A stretch of DNA of 64,000 nucleotides from Schizochytrium sp. TIO01. Taxonomy: Eukaryota > Sar > Bigyra > Thraustochytrida > Thraustochytriidae. The notes below the pieces were generated by a model. That model was not told where the DNA came from. It saw only the letters and a program-made list of their open reading frames with translations, and searched no databases. Location of the stretch: NCBI GenBank assembly GCA_004764695.1, contig SMSO01000031.1, positions 8,959,261-9,023,260 of the forward strand. Reading direction: 5' to 3'. Below are positions 1 to 10,700 of the stretch, piece by piece. How positions within the stretch are numbered: the stretch's first letter is position 1; the number at the start of each line of letters is the position of its first letter. The translations under genes and the position numbers were made by a program.

Positions 1-2
1 AC

Positions 3-1487
3 TCAGATATCGACAACTCAAATCTTGAGTGTATTACTGAGACAGAGTTAGAAGTAGACTCTTGCTCTGGCAATGATTGTGCCTGGGGTATGACCAATGT
101 ATGGTACCCAACTTTGCTTGATGCTACAACGGGTTTGGTTGAGTATAATGATCCTGATGACTTTGATTATTGCTTTTATTCGGGGTCTAACAGTTCTGAC
201 ATGAACTGCACCCGGTGCGACTCTGTTTGCGACATTGCCTGCCCACTGCCTTTCATCTACACGGACCATCAATACACATCGTTATGGGTAACGACGTGGT
301 TGCCTGGATTCATTGGTCTTCCGCTCTCTATTAGTGTCGTTTTAAATGAACGAAAGAGAGTGCTTCGTCTGAAGCGTCGCGACTTTACAGACTGGATTGT
401 TTGCGTAAGTGCAATCATCTGCATCATGTTGTTCTTCTTTGACTCATTGCCAAGCGCCATACTTGCAGAAGATATGCGATGCAATGGATACGATGTTCTT
501 GACTTTCGTGTCAACTCATATGGAAATTCCTATTGTGAATTTGGAAAAATTAAGCCACACCTCCTACAGGCTTTACTCTTGTGTGTAGCAATTACTTTGT
601 ATAAGGTGTATCGACAAATTAAAGCATCGCGCGCTATGAGCCGCTATATCCCTTCTCGAGGATTCGTTATCTTCTCCCGACTCGGGCTCATTTTGATTCC
701 AGGACTCTTGAGCCTTGGCACGTTCCTTTTGGAAGCAGACCAATTATATATGACTTCATATAACTATCGAATCGCTCAAGGTGGAAGCTACTTTGAAGAA
801 CTGATGTATTTTCCAAACCTCATTCGGTACGCTTATTCATGTGGCCCACTTTTTGAAAGCGAGTTGGAAGAATGGATATTTGTTCAGGGTCCTCTTCTTT
901 TGATTGGATTGTCATGCGTTTTGTTATCCTTTCTGCTACTGCACAATGTGATGGCAATGGGAGGTTTCACTATATCTTCTCGGGGCAAGGGTACTACTGC
1001 ACCAACGAATAAGGCTAAAACCAACTCGTTATACGCTCTAGCTATCAACATGCTGATTTTTGCGGGTTTCTCTACGATGCTTGTTTTGATCAATGCTATT
1101 GCAACATTCTCATTTCTTCCACATGCAAAATCATTTGGAGTGGAAGTGGACATGTGGGTTCGTTGTGCAAGAACTGGTATCGACTGGAAGACAGCAGTCG
1201 CAGAGAATGCTACAGATGTATCGAATTACGTAAGTACCAACAAAACCAAAGCAGGTGTAATAGCTCATTGTGGAGCCCTGGAAGATCATGCACCTGATTT
1301 CAGTCTCATTATTCTCCAAGCAGTTGCACAAAGTCTCCCTCCTCTTTGCTTTGGCTTTATCTTTGCACTTCCAGTTATTAAACAGATTGCAAAATGCAAG
1401 TTTAACAAGATTTCTCCTAAAGTCGAAGCTACCTCGGCAGCGCCAACAACAACGACATCACACAACCATAGTATAAGTATGGATTGA
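3..1487 (+). CDS. Frizzled-like seven-transmembrane receptor, 5' truncated by window edge
   Basis: The reading frame is open from base 3, 29 codons before the first visible ATG at 90, so the N-terminus lies outside the window. Counting from Met(90), a Cys-rich ectodomain (CTRCDSVCDIACPLP, residues 40-54) precedes seven hydrophobic helices at about 65-86, 102-126, 157-174, 192-214, 263-289, 314-343 and 408-432. A long loop holding N-glycosylation sequons (AENATD, STNKTK) lies before TM7, and the short tail is Ser/Thr/His-rich. The CxxC..C..CP.P motif directly before TM1 is typical of Frizzled/Smoothened-like receptors, as in amoebozoan Fsl proteins. No KTxxxW Dishevelled-binding motif is seen in the tail. 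It would act at the plasma membrane as a receptor; the ligand is unknown. It converges on the next gene. Assignment as seven-TM is firm; the Frizzled subfamily is probable. Confidence 0.75.
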   Translation, partial: SDIDNSNLECITETELEVDSCSGNDCAWGMTNVWYPTLLDATTGLVEYNDPDDFDYCFYSGSNSSDMNCTRCDSVCDIACPLPFIYTDHQYTSLWVTTWLPGFIGLPLSISVVLNERKRVLRLKRRDFTDWIVCVSAIICIMLFFFDSLPSAILAEDMRCNGYDVLDFRVNSYGNSYCEFGKIKPHLLQALLLCVAITLYKVYRQIKASRAMSRYIPSRGFVIFSRLGLILIPGLLSLGTFLLEADQLYMTSYNYRIAQGGSYFEELMYFPNLIRYAYSCGPLFESELEEWIFVQGPLLLIGLSCVLLSFLLLHNVMAMGGFTISSRGKGTTAPTNKAKTNSLYALAINMLIFAGFSTMLVLINAIATFSFLPHAKSFGVEVDMWVRCARTGIDWKTAVAENATDVSNYVSTNKTKAGVIAHCGALEDHAPDFSLIILQAVAQSLPPLCFGFIFALPVIKQIAKCKFNKISPKVEATSAAPTTTTSHNHSISMD

Positions 1488-1812
1488 GAGGCGAGGTTCA
1501 TTATGTGACGTCCTGAAAGGTTTGTGTAAACATGCAGATTGTGTAAACATGTTTTTTTTTTATAAATAAGGAAATTAGAGCTATGAAACAATTGCGAAGC
1601 AAAACTTCCGAGGTTTGACATGCACAAATATGTTCCCCGTCTTCCTGCACATATAATTCTTGTATTCTAATATTAAACATAATATATTTGAAGAAAGAAA
1701 GCGCTTGCAACGTAAGGGTTGAAACTAATTTACAGATTATCTGTGTAAGTAATATTTAACTTCACCTTGCAGATCTGGTCTCCCAAATAAATGTGGTGAG
1801 AATTGCACAAAG
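1488..1812. other. Intergenic spacer between convergent receptor genes
   Basis: A 325-bp AT-rich stretch separates the TGA of the Frizzled-like gene from the TAA of the large receptor gene on the other strand, so it must hold both 3' UTRs and polyadenylation sites. No gene or strong structure is visible. Confidence 0.6.
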
Positions 1813-4800
1813 TTATGACTTCGACTTCGACGAGGCAGACCCTGGTTTGTTATTATTCGTGCGAAACCCGCCGAAACGACGATTCGAGGGGCTTGATTGA
1901 GCGCCAACCTTTGTTTCAGAAAACGGGGGCTCCGCAATGACCTCCTTGTCACTCTCATCGGAGCTGTAGACGGTTTCTATGGGTGCACAATCGAGAGCAA
2001 CGCGAGGCTCCGGTTTACTATCTGCAATAGCAATGGAATTGTCAGTACTACCATCCTTTGACAGTTTAGATGAGGATGATAACTTCTTTTTTCGAAAGGA
2101 CTTTGGCCTAGAGACGCTATCATCCCACTTTGTTTCGCCCGTATGGGGATGAATAAGATACTTCCGACCGCTTGTTGGATCAAAATTCTCAATCCAGGCG
2201 GCCTTAGTTTTCAGGTTCCTCTTGCGTCTTTTAGAGCTATTTCGCCCGATTAAATCATCTATAGACTCCGTTCGCGAATCTGACTTTTGGAGAATATCGC
2301 TTGAAGGATCTTCCAGCGACAGGTTGATTGGCTCCCTCTTCTCGGCCCCAGGAGGAAGAACAACCTTGGGCGTGGCACTTTCGAGAGACGCTAAAATTGA
2401 TTGTAGCTTGCGAATATGTCCAGGGCGAAGCCCAGCATGTCGCAAATCCTCTTTGCTCGCAAGAATTAGCTTCTCTGTAGAATCTAAACCCTGAGATTTC
2501 AATCCTACAGAGTATTGATCAAGATGGTTTGTTGTAAGGAAAATTTCAAACGGAGGAAGCGTTCCTATCAGTGTGGCTGCCATTCGCTTCGCCTGCTGTT
2601 CGAGCTCTGTCAATTTATGTTCATGAAGTACTTGCTGAGCCTTGAGAATTTCCACTGTATCCGTTTTCTCCTGTTCAATTTGGGATACGTCTGCTTTGAA
2701 CTTCTCAGTGAGATTATGTTTGTCCTGTAGACGTTGCGCTTCAATATTCTCTACCTCCTGCAGATAGTCCTCTTCAATCTGCTGTGCCAGCTCTTGATGC
2801 TCTTTCTTGATACGATGCAAAGCATCCATAAAGTCTTCGTCCATTTCACCAGTCACTGGGTCAATACGATGCTCCTCAATAATTCTAGTTAGTTCTGCAT
2901 TTTCTCTTAGCACGATCTGAATTCGCTTTTCGAGAATCATGTACATCTCAGGGCTCCTATATGCGAGACCTCGCTTCAAGGGGTCGTGCATTTTGTGTGG
3001 ATCTCGTTTCACTTCATCTTCAGGGGCAGGAAAGCTGCTAAGTTTGTTGAGATCAGCAATGTTTTCCAGATGAACTTGGTGCCTACGGGTTATTGGGGTG
3101 GTCATCACTGATCCTCTCGCAATTCCATTGCGAATTACGCTTGGTATTGCCTGGGAAAATCGTCGAACTGCCTGAAGTCGTGCCCCCGGAGCTTTTGCAA
3201 CGCTCACGGCAGCAGAGAGAAACATGCTTGCCCGATTTCGCGGTGGGGAAGTTACACCAATTTCATTATTGCCTGGCACGGAAATTATAGCGCTTGGACG
3301 AGACTGATGAGGTACCACCTGAGAACGCGACCGGTTTGCTTCGGCAAAAACTCTTGGCATATCGGCGACTGGATCACCAATTGCCAATGATGGATCACCT
3401 GTGGGGTGTACCAGACCGAGCTTGAAATTGTTAATCTCAGGGCTATAGAGGTGGATGCGAAGTTTGGGATTAATAAGTAACCCGAGAATCACCCAAATTG
3501 TGGCAAGACAAGAAATAGACACGAGGACAAATTTGGCATTCTCATTTGGGGATACAACCACTTGCGAGGCAAAGTACCCTGTTCCAGCTACCAGTAAGGT
3601 CGCGAAGCTAGTCACCATAAGATGGAACCCCTCATTAAAGTAAGTAGGTTTGAGCCGTAGCTCAACTGCAAGGCGGCAATTCATTAAAAGGAAAGACATA
3701 CAACCTACAAAAAGTAGGGCCTCGAATGCTGAAAGCTGACTACCGTACTCACAGGAAGCGTATTCAAGCCATACACGATCTGTCAAACGTACACTTGCCG
3801 TTCCTGGAGTGAAGAAGAGAAACCACAAACAGAAGAGCCCTACCAAAAATAAACAGATGGGCTTTAATGTCTCCTTGAGATCTTCGGTATTCATAGCCAT
3901 ACGAAGTTTTTTCCGATTTAGCTTCGTGTAAATTGATAACTGGATTATAGCAAAAGGTACAGCTATGAGGATAGGCCGCAGAATACAATGAATTATTGTA
4001 ATCGGCCCTGCCCAAACAAAAGGACCGAGTGCTCCAACAAGTGAGCTTTGCAGTATTAACTCAAGGAACCATGGGTGGGAAGTCTGAAACACGACAGAGG
4101 ACTTTGCATTTTGTCGGATCAGTCGGCGTGCCCATGTTATGTACAGTATTGTAGCTACCTGAAGACCGAATATAGGCCAGAAAAGAAAGCTTTTGCCAAT
4201 TATAACCGTCAGCATATCAGGGTCTACTAAACCTGAGCAGTCATCTCCAACATATCCTTGATCACACTCACAAGAACCTGCATTTGGGTGAAGTTGCAAT
4301 AATTCACTAGTTGAGATGCACGTGCCATGGCCTGAACATGTTTCATTATTTGTCGATGAAGACTCCAAGTCAACAGTCGCAAATGGGTCCTGGAGTTCGC
4401 CTAAACAGCGTACTTGATTTGCCGTTTCAGGGAGCCACGACTGCCAAATATCAGTGTTATTACGAACCCAGTCGCAAACAACCGTTCTTGCACGCGTTGG
4501 CGCTACCATTTCCCTGTAGATAGGGTCATAGTCAAAGGAGGCTAACAAGTGCTCTTGTTGATCCGTTGTCAACTGAAATCGCCGAAGGAAGCGATATGCC
4601 TCGGGTGCATAATTTTGTAGGTTCGCTGCAAAAACCTTGTAGATAATTTCATTTTGGTATCCACATTGTTCCTGTTCTTCCACGTTAGCTGGAGTGCTAG
4701 CATTAGCGGGACAACGATCTTCAAACGATCTTTGGCTCGGCATGCACTCCGCATCTGATGGATAATCTGGCAGTTGCACTTTCGCAAGTTCAAATTCTGG

Positions 4801-6303
4801 ACCAGAATAGTTTCCCCAGGGTTCGTCTCCTAGCATATATTTGTGACGTAGAAATAAACTGTCTGGTCGTGACCAACTGATCAAAACTGGAGATGCATCA
4901 TCGGAATTCTCCTGAAGCAGACGTGCAGAGACCTCCAAGACCTCTTGCACTTCACTTCGCATATTGTAAGGTTGGACTTGTAGATTATATGAATTTACGA
5001 TATCGTAGTCACGGTTTTGGAAGCGACTATACCCGTCTTCACCTTCGTTTAGCCAAGTTAGCCATTCCTCAGCACCTGGAGTGACAGGCATCAAAGTAGA
5101 GTTTGGGCAACTTGTAGATTGCAGGACACCCGTTCCTGTATCATCTACGAAAACACCCTTGTAGAGGAACTTCACATTATCGAAGCCTTCACGGGTAAGT
5201 TCTGACTCAGCAATAGGCAGAGCCGTCTGGAGATCATCTGGCGTAACCCAGTATTGCGTACAAAGAGAATAAAACAAAATCCCAGTTGTTGTATTTTGAT
5301 TCGTTGCACATCTTTCAAGAACAACCTCGCGAGTTGCATGGTACTTGGCGTCAATATTATCTGCATATACAATATTATATTCTGCAAGGAGAGCGTACTC
5401 GAAGAAGAAATGGCAAAAATGTGACGGGGTTGATGCATCAAGCGCAAAGGGGTCATCACTTGAAGCAATATAGCCCCATTCAGACAGTGTTCGTAAACAA
5501 TATTCACCGAAGGTAAGAGGGTATCTAAATACCGCTGTGGAATTCACACCTTTCATTCCACGAAATGAAGAGAGGGTTGGATCTTCGTCAAGAGCGCTTT
5601 TAGTTGCCCACCAACCAAACTCGCCGATTGATCCAAGGCGACCTCCGTCTTCTACTGTTTTACGCTGTAGTACGTATTCATCGTAATTTTCATCTTGACC
5701 GTTAGGCCATACTTCAAGTATGGCATGAGCGCAGGGATAGCAATTATCCTTGCAGCCTGCCTCCTGAAGATCCTGGGGCATTTCAACTCCGTATGTCGCT
5801 TTGAAGCCATCTGAGCAATCCATTGACCCACTCGAAGCTAGGTCTAAAGCATCCCAGCTATATATTCGTCCATCAAGGACATCAAACCTCGAATTATTGT
5901 AGTACCAATATGGTGTGTCGCCCCCATTGACATTTTCGATGCGTACAGGCACTTGAAGCTGCTCTTCAAGTATAATTTGTGCAATCCAGAGATTGTATAA
6001 ACTTGATCTCCAAGCTGCGCCTGTCAAAATAACAGTAGCTCGCTCTAATTGGTTCTTTGAACAAATCTGCGTTGAAGGATCATCTGAAGAATACGGAGTC
6101 TCATCATCCTGACAAACCCGTAATCGATCTGTGCATTGCGGCGCCCACACCATTGCTCCGTTGCTTGCCTGCCCAAGGCTTGCTAAGAGTACAGCTGCAA
6201 GCATTGAAATAAAATAGGGTACCATCGAGGACAATCTCCTGCGTCTTCGCTTTTTAGTATGCATCTCCTCTCTGTTGTTTAGCCTGTCTTGGCTCTTAGC
6301 CAT
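1813..6303 (-). CDS. Chimeric receptor: binding-protein ectodomain, EGF, class C-like 7TM, coiled coil, SAM, WW
   Basis: One uninterrupted 1496-codon frame. The start at 6303 has A at -3 and G at +4; an in-frame ATG at 6480 has a weaker context. Residue positions from this start: an Arg-rich n-region and signal sequence (about 16-46); a periplasmic-binding-protein type II-like region (about 90-510) resembling glycine-betaine substrate-binding domains, with motifs AHAILEVWP and GSIGEFGWW and N-glycosylation sequons; an EGF-like module (Cys 656, 662, 678, 680, 689); seven helices at about 699-723, 744-766, 771-791, 812-832, 857-875, 893-917 and 924-944. TM3 carries a CxLR...K motif and TM7 ends NPKLRIHL, both like class C (GABA-B type) receptors. 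The cytoplasmic part holds a coiled coil (1121-1241), a SAM domain (1250-1307) and a WW domain (W1370 to W1393), then a Ser/Lys-rich tail. It probably senses an extracellular small molecule and scaffolds intracellular partners. Ligand and pathway are unknown. Confidence 0.85.
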   Translation of the reverse strand: MAKSQDRLNNREEMHTKKRRRRRLSSMVPYFISMLAAVLLASLGQASNGAMVWAPQCTDRLRVCQDDETPYSSDDPSTQICSKNQLERATVILTGAAWRSSLYNLWIAQIILEEQLQVPVRIENVNGGDTPYWYYNNSRFDVLDGRIYSWDALDLASSGSMDCSDGFKATYGVEMPQDLQEAGCKDNCYPCAHAILEVWPNGQDENYDEYVLQRKTVEDGGRLGSIGEFGWWATKSALDEDPTLSSFRGMKGVNSTAVFRYPLTFGEYCLRTLSEWGYIASSDDPFALDASTPSHFCHFFFEYALLAEYNIVYADNIDAKYHATREVVLERCATNQNTTTGILFYSLCTQYWVTPDDLQTALPIAESELTREGFDNVKFLYKGVFVDDTGTGVLQSTSCPNSTLMPVTPGAEEWLTWLNEGEDGYSRFQNRDYDIVNSYNLQVQPYNMRSEVQEVLEVSARLLQENSDDASPVLISWSRPDSLFLRHKYMLGDEPWGNYSGPEFELAKVQLPDYPSDAECMPSQRSFEDRCPANASTPANVEEQEQCGYQNEIIYKVFAANLQNYAPEAYRFLRRFQLTTDQQEHLLASFDYDPIYREMVAPTRARTVVCDWVRNNTDIWQSWLPETANQVRCLGELQDPFATVDLESSSTNNETCSGHGTCISTSELLQLHPNAGSCECDQGYVGDDCSGLVDPDMLTVIIGKSFLFWPIFGLQVATILYITWARRLIRQNAKSSVVFQTSHPWFLELILQSSLVGALGPFVWAGPITIIHCILRPILIAVPFAIIQLSIYTKLNRKKLRMAMNTEDLKETLKPICLFLVGLFCLWFLFFTPGTASVRLTDRVWLEYASCEYGSQLSAFEALLFVGCMSFLLMNCRLAVELRLKPTYFNEGFHLMVTSFATLLVAGTGYFASQVVVSPNENAKFVLVSISCLATIWVILGLLINPKLRIHLYSPEINNFKLGLVHPTGDPSLAIGDPVADMPRVFAEANRSRSQVVPHQSRPSAIISVPGNNEIGVTSPPRNRASMFLSAAVSVAKAPGARLQAVRRFSQAIPSVIRNGIARGSVMTTPITRRHQVHLENIADLNKLSSFPAPEDEVKRDPHKMHDPLKRGLAYRSPEMYMILEKRIQIVLRENAELTRIIEEHRIDPVTGEMDEDFMDALHRIKKEHQELAQQIEEDYLQEVENIEAQRLQDKHNLTEKFKADVSQIEQEKTDTVEILKAQQVLHEHKLTELEQQAKRMAATLIGTLPPFEIFLTTNHLDQYSVGLKSQGLDSTEKLILASKEDLRHAGLRPGHIRKLQSILASLESATPKVVLPPGAEKREPINLSLEDPSSDILQKSDSRTESIDDLIGRNSSKRRKRNLKTKAAWIENFDPTSGRKYLIHPHTGETKWDDSVSRPKSFRKKKLSSSSKLSKDGSTDNSIAIADSKPEPRVALDCAPIETVYSSDESDKEVIAEPPFSETKVGAQSSPSNRRFGGFRTNNNKPGSASSKSKS

Positions 6304-7654
6304 GGTAAAGTATGTGCTGCCCGTGAGAGCTACTCCACTCCCGCTCTTCCTGCTCTCATCAACAAGACGAGCTTGTTCCGCTGCCTGAAGCGCTGGAGTA
6401 AAGATGAAGACCGTATAAGCACTGCAAGGCGGCTTGGAGGGTTTGCGTACTCCTGTCAGCGCACCCAGACAGGGTCCCATGGAGACACCTTACCTAGATC
6501 GCTACAAGTTCGCTGTGATGTTTTGAAGGGCTTTCGTGCTCCGGTGGTCTTATGGAGGGAGCCCAAGAAAGCATAGAAATGGCCGTTATGAAGATGACGA
6601 AGACTTAGTATAAATAAATGCTAATATATTATACCAATTTGTAGTAGTAGTCCCAGCTATATTAATAGTAGGGATAGTGCACACATGTACCATTCGTACT
6701 ACTGAATCCTGGTATGGTGCCAACATGAGAACCAATATACTACCTTGCACTGCTGCCCTTCTTTACAGCTGGTGGATATTTGCAGTCTTTGATTCATGGC
6801 CACTATCAAGAATTTGTTTGCAACCATTTTACTAGGATTAAAGCTCAAGTAAAATAAATCGGGATCATAGGTAGCTAGTGCGTTAGGTAGGTTGAGGCTA
6901 TGTTTGTTTTGAGGTGAAACATAAATTTAATTGCTTCTTAGTAGTGACAGTGAATCGAGAGCAAAAAAAATGCAAATTCGCATCGTGATCGTACAAAGAT
7001 TCGTAAGATGAAGCCAATGACAAAGATGTCAAAAGTATTTGATTATTGGTTATCTTTATTATCTCATCTTGGAATAGTATATATAATTGTTTGTTTATAA
7101 ACTCCTTTTGAAAGTTGATTTTTCTCGTTTTCTCATTTTCTCAATGCTTTTTTTGTTGTTTTTCTTTTAGCCGACATTTGATCTGATCAGCAGCCAAGTT
7201 AGAGAGGTTTACATTTGACCTAGACTTTAAGCTGCTGCTGCAAAGCAAAAAGTAATGCCAGTGTTTTAATCGAGCAAGTCAGGTTTGCTTGATCGCATAG
7301 GCAGTAGAAATACAAACAGAACGTTATATCCCCCCGTTCCTTGGGGTGGTTTTGGTCGTGCTAGGTACCACCTACATGTTTATCACAACATCTCTCTGGA
7401 GATCAAGAAGGAAGAAGGATATCGCCCAACGACCATGGGGCAGTAGAAACAATGACGAAAGCCGAAAGAAGCCGAAAGAATTGGTATACACAGGATTATG
7501 TTGGTGAAGTTGAAGTAAGGCTATATATAAAAGTTGAGCGAGAGAGCAGAGCTGTGATGGGAAGTAAGCGCCCTAGTAGCAATCCGAGTAGTAGGTATAT
7601 CTCCTCTCGTCATGAAGGTCATGTTGAAGCAGTGCCATCGGTACAAAGACTTAT
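6304..7654. other. Spacer upstream of the chimeric receptor
   Basis: AT-rich, with short homopolymer runs. The part next to 6303 must contain the promoter and 5' UTR of the receptor gene. A 59-codon in-frame extension to an ATG at 6480 exists but has a poor start context. No gene is supported in the rest. Confidence 0.5.
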
Positions 7655-8191
7655 TTACACAGGAATTGGCGACGTGCGGCGCAGCTCCTCACGACGCTCT
7701 TGACGGCGAGACTGGCGACGGATGAGCTCCTTCTTTGTCTCCTGACGTACATCCTTTTGCACCTCAGGAGCACCGTAAAAGTTCTCGTGGATGCGTGGCT
7801 TGGCCCCCTTGCTGGCGGTACGAACATGAAGACGGCGGATCTTCTCTTGCTGCTCTGGCGTACGGGAATGCATGTAAATATCCGTCGCGGACTGGGCTCC
7901 TGTGGAAGACACGGTATCGAGCACCTTGGGGATTTCGGTCACGCCCATCTTACGAGAGCCGTGGCCGTCCGAGATATCCCAGGCACGCGCAACGCGGCTG
8001 TTACGCCGTGCAAGCAGTCCTGAGCGGTCAGCTCTGTTGAGCATTTGCTCGCAATAGGCCGGGAAGGGTCTGCTGCCCTCCAGATTCTGCTTTAGGTACA
8101 GACATTCGGGCACAGAAACCTGAGCGGCCGCACCACGAGTAGCGCGGCGGTAGATATCGTCTACCTTGGCGTCTTCTGACTGGTTCACCAT
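7655..8191 (-). CDS. Uncharacterised basic 178-residue protein
   Basis: A complete ATG-to-TAA frame with a strong start context (A at -3, G at +4) and higher GC than its surroundings, which favours a real gene. I do not recognise the family. The N-terminal half has a mixed composition (EDAKVDDIYRRA; PFPAYCEQML near residues 42-51). The C-terminal 40 residues are rich in Arg, Lys, Glu and Gln (ETKKELIRRQSRRQERREEL) and should form a highly charged helix, as in many cytoskeletal, ciliary or RNA-associated proteins. No signal peptide or membrane segment is seen. Plus-strand frames across the same bases are less protein-like. Confidence 0.6.
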   Translation of the reverse strand: MVNQSEDAKVDDIYRRATRGAAAQVSVPECLYLKQNLEGSRPFPAYCEQMLNRADRSGLLARRNSRVARAWDISDGHGSRKMGVTEIPKVLDTVSSTGAQSATDIYMHSRTPEQQEKIRRLHVRTASKGAKPRIHENFYGAPEVQKDVRQETKKELIRRQSRRQERREELRRTSPIPV

Positions 8192-8999
8192 TGTGCTCGT
8201 TTCCTCGGCGTGGTTCTGGTTCTCTGCTTACACCGTAGCAAGGGTCTTCTCAGTAGCAACTTGTTCAAAGCTGGTCTTGTTCGCGTAGAATATACCTTGA
8301 CTTGACTTGACTTGGCTTGATTGATTGATGAACTTGGTGTGTCTTCGCTTGCTGCTCCAAATCTGATTTCGCTTTGAGTTCGAGTTTTGGTTTTGGTTTC
8401 TGGTTTGCTGTTCTGGAGATTCATCTGATCAAACCAAATTTCTTTCAATACTCTGAGAAATGTCTTTTACTCCTACTCTGACCCCAAGCTTCTATAGTTT
8501 CATCTATCGGAACCAGCTCAAACCTTTTTTTTTTTTTTTCTTTCTTTCTTTTAGCTACTTTTCGAGTCTAGACCTACTGCGATAACTATGTTCAGTCTAG
8601 GGTCTCTATGATATATTCACTTTCAGCTTCATTTTGTTTTTCTTAGTGTTTTATTCTTTTAACTACTTACTGCTCTAGAGTACTACGAAGATATTTTAAA
8701 TACATAAATAATAAAAGCTTATCAAAAAACAGAAATAAAAATAAATAAATAAAATCTTTCTCACTTTCCCACTTTCTCACAAATTCCAAGATATCACTAT
8801 TTTCTTTATTCTTTCTATTTTTTAAAGTTACTCTTTCAAACTGAGCATCTCTCAAGAAACATAAAAATTCGAAAGATTTTTGTCTTTGTAAGATAGAGAG
8901 AGCGGTGGAGATATGAACTCGTCAGGCCCAGATCCTACACCTCCTTAGCAGTTTCTGGTAAGCCCACTCCACCAGCTCGAAGACGTCAAAAGACTCACT
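8192..8999. other. AT-rich spacer with poly-T and pyrimidine tracts
   Basis: This lies upstream of the small basic gene (its promoter side) and contains a T-rich tract at 8525-8552 and an A/T-rich stretch at 8690-8830. No gene is supported. Confidence 0.5.
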
Positions 9000-10198
9000 C
9001 ACTCCCGCCGAGTTCCTGCTTTCTCTCTACCCCTCCGCCTTCAAGACAGCTGAGCACCGCGAAGAAGCCACTCTCCTCGCTCTGCTTCCACGAACATCTG
9101 GCGGTCTAAAGCTTCGAACGCAGGCGGCCGCAGGGAGTCAGTCTCTGCTCCTCCGCAAGCCTCTTCTCAGGTTCTCTCTTTAGTACGTACCCGTAATCCG
9201 GAGTCATCCCTGGCCGACTTGGAAACCCTCAGGTCGAGATCCTCTTCGAGATCAATCAGAAAGCGTCCAACTCGAAGCAAGAGCGAGTGTCCTTCGAGTT
9301 CAGGTTGTCCGTTCAAGCGTTTCATCACATCAGGCCCACGCCATCGAGACCGAGGAGAAACAAGCAATCGAGCAGAACCAGCGACCTCCAAGTGCAGGCG
9401 AACTCGAGTTTCATCTCTTCAAGGTGGCCAGCCAAGCTCAACTGAGGACAACGGGCCAGGCCGCCGCCGCCGATCCCCTGCGAGCTCCTCTCGGGCGAGC
9501 CGCTGGCCACTGGTTCCTGGCGTTATTCGCTCTCCGCCGAGCAGCCTGAGCTCTCGCTGCTCCAGCATCGTCAACGGGGCGCTTCCGGGGCCCGTGTCCA
9601 CAGAGCCGTCTCGAATTCCTCGCCCGCCATTCCCGCTCCCCAAGCACAAGCACTCCATGCGAGCTTGGATTGAAGAAGAAGAAGAAGTTGGAGCTCTCTT
9701 CGAAGCCCCTCTGCAACCCAAGAAGCGCCATCACCCTCGTGACAGCCCGCGCTCTCAAGACGGCCGAGCAGGCTCCTGCCGACGAAGAAGTAGGTGCTTC
9801 CGCTGCGGCTTCGTTCTGGGCCCTCCTCGCCCTCCTCAGGGTTCGCAAGCCCGAGCTCCTTTCGATTTTCGTTCGACGGGCGGCGAGCACTTCGAAGGAG
9901 CAGACGACCAACCGTCTCGACCTCAGCAAGCGAGCAGGCGCCCAACTTGAAGCGCTCGAGCATTTGGAGCAGCGCGGCCTCGAGTGCATTGGCGTTTTCG
10001 CCTTCGCTTTCGCTGCCAGAGCACGCCCCGCGATCCTGGGCGGAGAGCCGCCGCGACCCGCCCTGGCGGTGCCTGGGCGAGCGCCTTACGCTTGCTTCGT
10101 TTGTCCATGTCGAGACTGGAGGCCCTGCTCCCCGTCACGACCTCGAGCGCCTTTGCGCAAGGTTCTTCATGGAAACGCCACCAAAGCGAAAATGGATC

Positions 10199-10355
10199 CA
10201 AAGCTCGAAGCTCAAAGCTCAAAGCTCAAAGCTCAGAGTTCAAAAGTCCATGGAATCCATAAAATCCAAAATTCAAACATTCAGAAATTCCAAAATTCAG
10301 AACATTCAAAATCCAAAATTCAAAATCCAAGATTTCAAAACTCAAAATTCATTTT
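10199..10355 (+). repeat. Degenerate tandem repeats AAAGCTC and CAAAATTC
   Basis: About four units of a 7-mer (AAAGCTC) run into about 12 imperfect units of an 8-10-mer built on CAAAATTC. This marks the abrupt end of the GC-rich island. Confidence 0.75.
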
Positions 10356-10671
10356 TATACTCCACTCCTCTCTTCTTCAAGTTATTTGATTTAAATTTAA
10401 ATAAAAATGATTTTGAAAATATTAAGGAATAACTAGCTCTTCAGGCAAGAATTCAAACCCTCACTCATTTTGATTTCAAATTCTTCGAAGCTCGTCTCTC
10501 ATATGGACGCACAGAAACCCAAACCCGAAGGCAGACGGCGGCAGCGTCGCCGTGCGCGGCTGCACCACTCGCCACACGTCCGTCGCAATCACTGCGAGTG
10601 CGAGTGCTAGTGCTCTCTTCGTCTCTCTCCGTCTGCAAGCGAGCAAGGGCTCCAAAGATCCTGTCTGCTGC

Positions 10672-10700
10672 TCTTCTTCTTCTTCTTCTTCTTCTTCTTC
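10672..10700 (+). repeat. (CTT)n microsatellite
   Basis: Nearly ten uninterrupted CTT units inside the GC-rich island. Confidence 0.85.

Noticed and set aside
6304-6480. Upstream 59-codon extension of the chimeric receptor
   Set aside because: The ATG at 6480 has a weak context, and the extension would bury the signal sequence far inside the protein.
9219-10389. Long plus- and minus-strand ORFs up to 243 codons
   Set aside because: They conflict on both strands, start at non-ATG codons and are compositionally biased. Kept only as an undecided island.
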